From G001797105 sp964528155 (GTDB lineage: Bacteria; Chloroflexota; Anaerolineae; Anaerolineales; E44-bin32): a stretch of DNA of 5,387 nt. The notes under the pieces were generated by a model, which saw only the letters and a list, made by a program, of their open reading frames with translations, did no database searches and was not told the DNA's origin. Location of the stretch: NCBI GenBank assembly GCA_964528155.1, contig CAZGRL010000208.1:1-5387 (forward strand), written 5' to 3'. Within the stretch, counting starts at the first letter, position 1. Each line of letters begins with the position of its first letter. A program made the position numbers and the translations under genes. Positions 1-4,245 of this stretch are shown here, piece after piece.

Positions 1-56
1 AGCGTATCCTGGCCGGACAGGCCAGGGAGCGGAGCGTAGCGAAGTCGAAGGACGCT
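1..56. repeat. REP-like palindromic repeat, copy A (possibly cut by window edge)
   Basis: Bases 21-54 match 1048-1081 at 33 of 34 positions (the difference is T37 versus A1064), in the same orientation. The left part folds on itself: CCTGGCC (8-14) pairs with GGCCAGG (20-26) around a 5-nt loop. The outer ends also pair, AGCGT (1-5) with ACGCT (52-56) and CCT (8-10) with AGG (49-51). The element contains no reading frame of interest and resembles short dispersed repeats common in intergenic DNA of GC-rich bacteria. It begins at the first base of the window, so its true left end may lie outside. Confidence 0.75.
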
Positions 57-100
57 GTGGGAGAGCCCCCTTCTGGATGACGCTCCGATCGCCAGTGCCG

Positions 101-136
101 GTCCGATCCACCGATTGGGGGTGGCCCGAATCGGAC
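101..136. repeat. Inverted repeat upstream of the hydroxylase promoter
   Basis: GTCCGAT (101-107) pairs with ATCGGAC (130-136), and the adjoining CCACC (108-112) pairs with GGTGG (120-124). This gives 12 base pairs with a 5-nt bulge (125-129) and a 7-nt loop. It ends six bases before the extended -10 signal at 142-150, so it would cover roughly -20 to -56 of that promoter. This placement fits a protein-binding operator or a terminator of an upstream transcript; no U-tract follows. The pairing is seen in the sequence, the role is inference. Confidence 0.5.
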
Positions 137-141
137 AGGAC

Positions 142-150
142 TGGTATAAA
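142..150 (+). promoter_or_regulatory. Extended -10 promoter for the fatty acid hydroxylase gene
   Basis: TGGTATAAA fits the extended -10 pattern (TGn followed by TATAAT-like). No good -35 hexamer lies 16-18 bases upstream, which extended -10 promoters tolerate. The predicted start of transcription is near 157, giving a leader of about 38 nt. GAGGGA at 178-183 is a moderate ribosome site 11 bases before the ATG at 195. The -10 also lies within a small palindrome, GGTAT-AAA-ATACC (143-155). Confidence 0.5.
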
Positions 151-194
151 ATACCTATTCGTCTAGCGCTATTCCACGAGGGAATCTTCCACCG

Positions 195-869
195 ATGGCC
201 GAACGAGCTTCCTACTCTCAACCGCCGATCCGTCTCTTCCGCTCAGACTTCCTGGAGTTCTTCAGCCACATCAGCCCGCTCACCGTGGCTATCTTGTGGA
301 CCCCGGTGGTCGCCTACTTCATCGGTGCCGCTGCGCTCGAACACGGCCGGGACGGGTGGATCATCGTCCCAGCGGGTTTGCTCCTGGGCTGGTTCGTGTG
401 GACTTTCGTCGAATACACGATGCACCGCTTTATCTTTCACTATCATCCCAAGACCGAGAAGCTCAAGCGAATGTTCTTTGTGATGCATGGTGTGCACCAC
501 GCGCAGCCGATGTGCAAGACGCGCCTGGTGATGCCCCCGGCGATCAGCGTGCCAGTGGCGCTGGTGTTCTATGCCGTCATCCGGGTGCTGACGGTGCAAC
601 TGCTCGGTGCGCCGCAATGGTTCTACCCGGTCTTCGGGGGTTTCATCGGCGGCTACTTGATCTATGACCTGATGCATTACAGCATCCACCACTCTTCTGT
701 GCGCTCGGGCATCTTCTTTGCCATTCGTACGCACCACCTGCGCCACCACGGCGCCTGCAGCTTCATGCGATTCGGCGTCACCTTCTCGCTTTGGGACCAC
801 GTCTTCGGTACGATGCCCAAGTCGTCCTGCGCGGAGTTGTTGCAGAAGATGCGATCCGACTCAATCTGA
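195..869 (+). CDS. Membrane fatty acid 2-hydroxylase-like protein (sterol desaturase/fatty acid hydroxylase family)
   Basis: This 224-residue protein belongs to the membrane di-metal hydroxylase superfamily (FA_hydroxylase domain). All ten histidines known as metal ligands in yeast Scs7 have counterparts: H77 and H82 (HRFIFH), H98, H101 and H102 (HGVHH), H161 and H165 (HYSIH), and H181, H184 and H185 (HLRHH). Other family marks are EYTMHR before the first box, RLVMPP at 110-115 and the terminal LWDHVFGT. Hydrophobic segments at about 27-46, 53-73, 116-136 and 142-162 indicate four membrane helices, with the metal centre on the cytoplasmic face. The spacing and the RLVMPP motif favour a 2-hydroxylase acting on a fatty acyl or lipid-amide chain over a sterol or carotenoid enzyme; the substrate is inferred. 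There is no cytochrome b5 domain, as is usual in bacteria, so electrons must come from another protein. One oddity is Cys107 where Scs7 and FA2H have Asp (PMCKTR versus PMDK). The gene appears to be transcribed alone. Confidence 0.88.
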   Translation: MAERASYSQPPIRLFRSDFLEFFSHISPLTVAILWTPVVAYFIGAAALEHGRDGWIIVPAGLLLGWFVWTFVEYTMHRFIFHYHPKTEKLKRMFFVMHGVHHAQPMCKTRLVMPPAISVPVALVFYAVIRVLTVQLLGAPQWFYPVFGGFIGGYLIYDLMHYSIHHSSVRSGIFFAIRTHHLRHHGACSFMRFGVTFSLWDHVFGTMPKSSCAELLQKMRSDSI

Positions 870-952
870 CACGGCGTAAATCAATGAGGGCCTGCGCGAG
901 CAAGCCCGTTCGCTTTCGCAGATTCTGGCCGTAGACCTCACCCCTTCGCAAG

Positions 953-1009
953 AATGATCGAAAGAGATGGAGCTTCAGCGAAGCTGAAGCTCCATCTCTT
1001 TCGATTGTT
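953..1009. repeat. Long near-perfect hairpin; possible terminator after the hydroxylase gene
   Basis: Bases 957-979 and 983-1005 are perfectly complementary (23 bp) around a GAA triloop. The stem can extend by two G-T wobbles and two A-T pairs to 953-1009. The tip reads GCGAAGC, the sequence of the exceptionally stable DNA mini-hairpin. The lower 3' arm is T-rich (CTCTTTCGATTGTTATT), so rho-independent termination is possible in either direction, but the stem is far longer than a usual terminator and there is no clean U-run. It sits 84 bases after the hydroxylase stop and 3 bases before the next palindromic element. Within the gene-free stretch 870-1209, bases 870-952 hold only weak pairing (CTGCG/CGCAG near 892-922). 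Confidence 0.9.
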
Positions 1010-1012
1010 ATT

Positions 1013-1093
1013 CCCCTCCCCCGTCATCCTGCCTGCCCAGACCGCAGGCCAGGGAGCGGAGCGAAGCGAAGTCGAAGGACGACGGGGGAGGGG
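1013..1093. repeat. REP-like palindromic repeat, copy B
   Basis: The 81-bp element has perfect 13-bp terminal inverted repeats, CCCCTCCCCCGTC (1013-1025) and GACGGGGGAGGGG (1081-1093). After one mismatch come four more pairs (TCCT 1027-1030 with AGGA 1076-1079). An internal hairpin pairs GCCTGC (1031-1036) with GCAGGC (1044-1049). The right half (1048-1081) is nearly identical to 21-54 in copy A and is built of GAGCG/AAGCG steps. There is no transposase, so it is at most a non-autonomous or REP-type element. Confidence 0.85.
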
Positions 1094-1168
1094 CAGGGGT
1101 GGGGGCCTGAGAACTCCCACCCGTGTCGGCCAGCAACAAACCATCCGCAATGAATGAGCCCGCTCCTG

Positions 1169-1177
1169 TGCGATAAT
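1169..1177 (+). promoter_or_regulatory. Extended -10 promoter for the PLP decarboxylase gene
   Basis: TGCGATAAT matches an extended -10 (TGn plus GATAAT, one change from TATAAT). There is no convincing -35 hexamer upstream. Transcription would start near 1184, leaving a leader of about 26 nt that contains GGTGAGG (1196-1202), a good ribosome site 7 bases before the ATG at 1210. Confidence 0.5.
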
Positions 1178-1209
1178 CTCTTCCATCCTCTACGCGGTGA
1201 GGCACGACC

Positions 1210-2568
1210 ATGCAATCACTCCTCAATGACGCTGCTGGCAGGGCGGCGCGCTACCTCGAGGGACTTCAAGCCCGAAAGGTGGCACCGTTATCGTCCGATC
1301 TTGAAGCGCTCGAAGGATTCTTCCATCCTCTTCAAGAGGATCCAATCGGTCCGACGCAGGTCCTTGAGGAACTTGACCGTCTTGGATCGCCGGCTACCGT
1401 GGCTACCGCCGGAGGGCGCTTTTTCGGGTTCGTCATCGGTGGTTCGCTCCCGGCGGCGCTAGCCGCCAACGTGCTCGCCGGTGCGTGGGATCAAAACGCC
1501 TGGGGCGAAGTCGCATCGCCTGTCGGCGCGGCCCTGGAGAAGGTCTGCCGGGACTGGCTGATCGACATCTTTGGTCTGCCCCCGGGAACCGAGGCCGGCT
1601 TCGTCAGTGGGGCCACCATGGCCAACTTCACCGGGCTGGCGTCGGCCCGGCACGCGCTGCTCGAGACAGCGGGTTGGGACGTCGAAGCCCAGGGCCTGTT
1701 CGGCGCGCCGCCGATCACCGTGATCGTCGGAGATGAGGTCCATGTCAGCCTTCTCAAGGCGCTCAGCATGGTCGGATTCGGCAGGGACAGGGTTGTCCGC
1801 GTCCCGGCCGACGGTCAGGGACGCTTCATCGCCGACGAACTCCCGGCGATCAACGGTCCGACGCTGGTCTGTCTCCAGGCGGGGAATGTCAACACCGGCG
1901 CGTTCGATCCGATCGGTGAAATCTGTGCGCGGCTGCGCGGCTCGGGCGCCTGGGTGCACGTCGACGGTGCGTTCGGTTTGTGGGCGGCCGCCTCTGCCTC
2001 GAGGCGCCACCTGGTGGGCGGCATCGGCGCCGCCGACTCATGGGCAACCGACGCTCACAAGTGGCTCAACGTACCCTATGACAGCGGCCTGGTCTTCGTC
2101 CGTGACAAGCGCAGTCTGAACGCGGCAATGGCGGCGAGCGCCGCCTACCTTGTCGAGGGTGAGACGCGCGATCCGCATCTGTCCGTCCCGGAGATGTCGC
2201 GCCGGGCTCGCGGGATCGAGATCTGGGCCGCGCTGCGTTCACTCGGCCGTCAGGGGCTGGCCGAATTGGTCAATCATTCATGCGAACACGCGCAGCGGTT
2301 CGCCGCCGGGCTTCAGCAGGCGGGCTATCCAGTGCTCAATGATGTGGTGCTCAATCAGGTTTTGGTTTCCTTCGGATCACCCGAGGTCACTCGGCGCGTG
2401 ATCGCCTCCATCCAGACCGATGGGACCTGCTGGTGCGGCGGGACGGTGTGGCAGGACCACGCGGCGATGCGGATCAGCGTCTCCTCTTGGGCGACGACCG
2501 ACGACGACGTCGAGCGTAGCCTTCAGGCTATGCTGCGGATCGCCGAACAGGCTCGGTCTCCCGTCTGA
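1210..2568 (+). CDS. PLP-dependent group II decarboxylase family protein (substrate unknown)
   Basis: This 452-residue, fold-type I PLP enzyme is of the group II decarboxylase type (aromatic amino acid, glutamate and diaminobutyrate decarboxylases). The cofactor lysine is K284 in TDAHKWLNVPYDSG. D252 in HVDGAFG should contact the pyridine nitrogen. H178 in GDEVHVS matches the histidine that stacks on the ring. SGATMAN (133-139) fits the phosphate-binding turn, and AGNVNTGAFDP (224-234) is the family's central loop. The C-terminal small domain ends with MRISVSSWATTDDDV (420-434). The length is close to the usual 450-500 and no signal peptide or membrane helix is seen, so it is a soluble, probably dimeric enzyme. 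The expected reaction is decarboxylation of an L-amino acid to an amine, though some relatives act as aldehyde synthases and databases often label this subgroup 'aspartate aminotransferase family'. No transporter or pathway gene is adjacent, so the substrate cannot be named. The start is supported by GGTGAGG at 1196-1202. Confidence 0.9.
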   Translation: MQSLLNDAAGRAARYLEGLQARKVAPLSSDLEALEGFFHPLQEDPIGPTQVLEELDRLGSPATVATAGGRFFGFVIGGSLPAALAANVLAGAWDQNAWGEVASPVGAALEKVCRDWLIDIFGLPPGTEAGFVSGATMANFTGLASARHALLETAGWDVEAQGLFGAPPITVIVGDEVHVSLLKALSMVGFGRDRVVRVPADGQGRFIADELPAINGPTLVCLQAGNVNTGAFDPIGEICARLRGSGAWVHVDGAFGLWAAASASRRHLVGGIGAADSWATDAHKWLNVPYDSGLVFVRDKRSLNAAMAASAAYLVEGETRDPHLSVPEMSRRARGIEIWAALRSLGRQGLAELVNHSCEHAQRFAAGLQQAGYPVLNDVVLNQVLVSFGSPEVTRRVIASIQTDGTCWCGGTVWQDHAAMRISVSSWATTDDDVERSLQAMLRIAEQARSPV

Positions 2569-2631
2569 CCATCGGATCCCGAAGGACGGATCGGTGGAGG
2601 TGGCGCCGTCCGGGTTCGGGGCGGTCGCAAG

Positions 2632-2652
2632 GACGAAGACGAAGACGAAGAC
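2632..2652. repeat. Short tandem repeat, GACGAA x 3.5
   Basis: Three full copies of GACGAA and a final GAC lie in the convergent intergenic gap 2569-2769, 64 bases after the decarboxylase stop. A six-base unit could expand or contract by slippage without any coding effect. No function is evident. Confidence 0.7.
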
Positions 2653-2701
2653 ATCGCCACGTAGCTTGTCCTTTAGCTGCCGATCTTGTCGCGGAATCAG
2701 A

Positions 2702-2747
2702 CAGGCCTCCACGCGATCTTCCTTCGGGGCGGAAGGGTGGGGGCCTG
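2702..2747. terminator. Imperfect long hairpin between convergent genes, possible bidirectional terminator
   Basis: CAGGCCTCCAC (2702-2712) pairs with GTGGGGGCCTG (2737-2747) over 11 positions with one G-T wobble. After an internal loop, CTTCC (2718-2722) pairs with GGAAG (2731-2735). It lies between the ends of two convergent genes (stops at 2568 and 2770), where a shared terminator is expected. No run of T follows on either strand, so intrinsic termination is uncertain. The right arm shares GGGTGGGGGCCTG with 1097-1109 near repeat copy B, so it may instead be a relic of the same repeat family. Confidence 0.4.
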
Positions 2748-2769
2748 CTGCATTCAGGTCGTTAGGCGT

Positions 2770-3111
2770 CTAGTCAGGCAGGTCGTCGAGGACCTGCTGC
2801 ATGCTCTTCTTGTACACGCGGAAAGCTGCTCTCCCGGCGTCCGTCAAGTGGATGACACTGTGAGGTTTCTTACCCCTGAACTCCTTGGCGATCTCGACAT
2901 ATCCTGCTTGCTCGAGTTTGGTCAGGTGTGTGGAGAGGTTCCCCCAGGTGAGGCCGGTCAGACGCACAAGAAAGACGTAGTCGACGCTGTCGACGACGTA
3001 GAGGTAAGAGAGGATCATCAGCCGGGCAGATGCGTGGACGATCTGGTCGATGTCGGCCAGTGGCTGGAGATCCACGGAAGCGGTTGGTGTATCGCTCCCG
3101 CCCTTACTCAT
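2770..3111 (-). CDS. Winged-helix transcriptional regulator (HTH_34/MarR-like), probable autorepressor
   Basis: This 113-residue protein is a single winged-helix domain. Helix 1 (about 19-39, IDQIVHASARLMILSYLY) is followed by the HTH (about 45-70), with the recognition helix around WGNLSTHLTKLEQAGYV (56-72). A basic wing, KEFRGKKPHSVIHLT (76-90), comes next, then a C-terminal amphipathic helix likely to dimerise. The pattern LTGLTWGNLSTHLTKLEQAG is typical of the small 'winged helix DNA-binding' family, related to MarR and ArsR. There are no metal-binding cysteines, so an ArsR-type metal sensor is unlikely. The start codon overlaps the stop of the upstream membrane protein gene as ATGA (3108-3111), so translation is probably coupled; its own ribosome site is weak. 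Family members of this kind often sit beside a membrane protein or transporter they control. The inferred target is the palindrome at 3771-3793 in front of its own operon. The inducing signal is unknown. Confidence 0.85.
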   Translation of the reverse strand: MSKGGSDTPTASVDLQPLADIDQIVHASARLMILSYLYVVDSVDYVFLVRLTGLTWGNLSTHLTKLEQAGYVEIAKEFRGKKPHSVIHLTDAGRAAFRVYKKSMQQVLDDLPD

Positions 3112-3740
3112 GACATCGTCCCGACCGAGATGGGGGGGTTCTCGCGGAGCAGCCTGAAGAACGTCACCAGGCCGATCACCAGGATCACAAGCGTAGTGAA
3201 GCCGTAAGCCACTGGATAGCCATGGTGCGGGACGTGCGCGTAGATGTAGAGCAGCTCGCCCACGAAGGGTGAAAGGAACAACATAACGCCATAGACGTAC
3301 AAGCGGGGGAACTCCAGCAGGTACCCTGCCAAGCAGAATCCGTTCAGCACGATCAGTCCGAAGATGGCAGTGAAGACCCAGCCGGGGAGAATGCCGAAGC
3401 CAAACGCGGCGAGGATGCCTCCAACAAGCGACACGCCGTTGAGGGCGAGCATCGCCAGGGTGAATTTCCAGAGTTTCGCTCGGCGTGCCTGACCGAATCT
3501 GACTTCCCCTATCCGAGGCATGATGACATGCTTACGAATCAACCTGATGGCCAGAAAGGCCAGAACCCAAAAGGGGAGGAAGACGACCGAACTCCAGAAG
3601 TCCCCGAGCGGTACGCTGAGGAATGGCCCAATTGCGAACTCTGCCACGACGCAGGCGATGAAGATATCCCACAGCCCGTCATCATAGGCGGCACGGAAGG
3701 CCTTGCGTTCGGCTTGCTTCAAGCTGATCGGGGTGGACAT
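3108..3740 (-). CDS. Polytopic membrane protein of unknown function (about six helices), first gene of regulator operon
   Basis: I do not recognise a named function. The 210-residue protein has a short charged N-terminus with AYDDGLWDIF (18-27), then hydrophobic segments at about 24-42, 50-66, 92-112, 116-141, 146-168 and 176-196, so about six membrane helices. A basic loop, RLIRKHVIMPRIGEVRFGQARRAKLW (split here as 66-80 and 81-91), follows helix 2. There is no signal peptide cleavage site, ABC motif, enzyme motif or metal cluster. The start at 3740 is chosen because AGGAG (3748-3752, minus strand) stands seven bases before it. The open frame runs on upstream to 4298, but that part crosses the promoter, the operator and the antisense of the trpS leader and is not coding. 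The gene is cotranscribed with the winged-helix regulator through a 4-base ATGA overlap. It may be a sensor, permease or envelope-stress protein; the sequence does not decide. Confidence 0.8.
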   Translation of the reverse strand: MSTPISLKQAERKAFRAAYDDGLWDIFIACVVAEFAIGPFLSVPLGDFWSSVVFLPFWVLAFLAIRLIRKHVIMPRIGEVRFGQARRAKLWKFTLAMLALNGVSLVGGILAAFGFGILPGWVFTAIFGLIVLNGFCLAGYLLEFPRLYVYGVMLFLSPFVGELLYIYAHVPHHGYPVAYGFTTLVILVIGLVTFFRLLRENPPISVGTMS

Positions 3741-3770
3741 GACCCATCTCCTGAATACTTTTGAGAGCGT

Positions 3771-3793
3771 AGTACTCTGAAAAACAGAGTACT
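3771..3793 (-). promoter_or_regulatory. Perfect palindromic operator (9+5+9) of the membrane protein/regulator operon
   Basis: AGTACTCTG (3771-3779) and CAGAGTACT (3785-3793) are exact inverted repeats separated by five A. The palindrome begins at about +2 of the predicted transcript, directly after the promoter at 3802-3830, and ends 31 bases before the start codon at 3740. A dimeric winged-helix repressor bound here would block transcription. The obvious candidate is the regulator encoded in the same operon (2770-3111). As RNA the same arms form a U5-loop hairpin, but without a following U-run a terminator is less likely. Confidence 0.75.
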
Positions 3794-3801
3794 TTGATTT
3801 C

Positions 3802-3830
3802 AGTATACATGCGGATCGGGCTGATGTCAA
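3802..3830 (-). promoter_or_regulatory. Sigma70-type promoter of the membrane protein/regulator operon
   Basis: Read on the minus strand, TTGACA (3830-3825) and TATACT (3807-3802) are separated by exactly 17 bases (3808-3824). The -35 is perfect and the -10 differs from TATAAT at one base. Transcription should start near 3795, leaving a leader of about 55 nt that carries the palindrome 3771-3793 and the ribosome site 3748-3752. Such a strong core promoter fits control by repression. Confidence 0.85.
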
Positions 3831-3870
3831 GCACACTGCCAAGCAGGTCCACCAATCCGCGGCTGGCGCG

Positions 3871-3899
3871 TTGACACAGCCTCTCGCTGCGTCTATACT
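3871..3899 (+). promoter_or_regulatory. Sigma70-type promoter of the T-box/trpS unit
   Basis: TTGACA (3871-3876) and TATACT (3894-3899) lie 17 bases apart. Both hexamers and the spacing equal those of the divergent promoter at 3802-3830. Transcription would start near 3906, just before the T-box leader. The two -35 boxes are 40 bases apart back to back, so each promoter can bind polymerase without core overlap. Confidence 0.88.
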
Positions 3900-3905
3900 T
3901 CGCCT

Positions 3906-4184
3906 AAAGACGCACAGATCAAAGGCTGAGAAGAGGACGAGTAGCCGCCGCAGACGCGGAACAGCGAGCGAGGGATGGTGGAAACCTCGCCCAGCGGGCG
4001 GCGCTGAATGGACCTCGGAGCCGCAGGGCGAACGGCGAAAACCGCCAACTAGCCCGCGCCGGCCCGCCACCGTTACCCGGCGGGCGATCCATCGCCTACC
4101 GCGCGGATCGCAATGAGTGAGGCCGTCAGGCCTAAGCGGGGTGGCACCGCGGGAAGGTACGCCCGTCCCCATGAGGGATGGGCG
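3906..4184 (+). promoter_or_regulatory. Tryptophan-specific T-box riboswitch controlling trpS
   Basis: The leader senses uncharged tRNA-Trp and lets transcription read through into trpS. Stem I spans 3924-4022, closed by GGCT (3924-3927) with AGCC (4019-4022), and shows the GA-rich 5' strand with AGTA (3940-3943). The specifier loop GAATGGA (4006-4012) carries the codon TGG (Trp) at 4009-4011. An upper hairpin pairs GCGAGG (3968-3973) with CCTCGC (3985-3990). Further stems are GGGC/GCCC (4026-4029/4052-4055), GCCCGCC/GGCGGGC (4062-4068/4079-4085), GCGATCC/GGATCGC (4084-4090/4105-4111; its first two bases overlap the preceding arm, so these two compete slightly) and AGGCC/GGCCT (4120-4124/4129-4133). 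The T-box core AGCGGGGTGGCACCGCGG (4135-4152) holds the bulge TGGC (4142-4145), which pairs with the GCCA 3' end of tRNA-Trp, whose discriminator base is G in bacteria. Codon, bulge and gene all agree on tryptophan. Confidence 0.95.
4160..4184 (+). terminator. T-box regulatory terminator hairpin
   Basis: CGCCCGTCCC (4160-4169) pairs with GGGATGGGCG (4175-4184) over ten positions with one G-T wobble and a 5-nt loop. ATTTGATT follows, a short, broken T-rich tract. The CGTCCC element directly after the T-box is typical of these leaders, where the antiterminator stabilised by uncharged tRNA competes with the terminator. The ribosome site at 4235-4239 is about 50 nt away and outside this hairpin, so control is probably transcriptional rather than by hiding the ribosome site. 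Confidence 0.8.
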
Positions 4185-4245
4185 ATTTGATTCACACAAT
4201 AGCAGCCCGGCCGGGGGGCGTTGGCCGACCGGAGAGGAGAGCACC

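Noticed and set aside
243..800. 185-codon open frame antisense to the hydroxylase gene
   Set aside because: It lies wholly opposite a convincing gene, is rich in His, Arg and Glu as expected for the complement of GC-rich codons, and has no recognisable domain.
938..1226. Several small open frames across the hairpin and repeat copy B
   Set aside because: Their translations are dictated by palindromes and G-runs (Pro/Arg/Gly-rich), and they overlap each other on both strands.
1179..1331. Repeat of TCTTCCATCCTCT at 1179-1191 and 1319-1331
   Set aside because: Thirteen bases, one copy in the leader and one inside a coding region, with no further similarity around them; probably chance.
1459..2010. 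183-codon open frame antisense to the decarboxylase gene
   Set aside because: A shadow of the PLP domain coding sequence; composition is Arg/Gly/Asp-rich with no motif and no ribosome site seen.
2575..2592. Small hairpin GATCC/GGATC after the decarboxylase stop
   Set aside because: Only five pairs with an 8-nt loop and no T-run; too weak to call a terminator.
4206..4227. CCCGGCCGGG palindrome and CGGCC/GGCCG hairpin just before the trpS ribosome site
   Set aside because: Short and expected by composition; the ribosome site itself is not paired, so I do not claim translational control.
4117..4245. Upstream in-frame start for trpS
   Set aside because: The ATG at 4117 lies inside the T-box leader just before the antiterminator; the ATG at 4246 has AGGAG six bases upstream and gives the usual TrpRS length.
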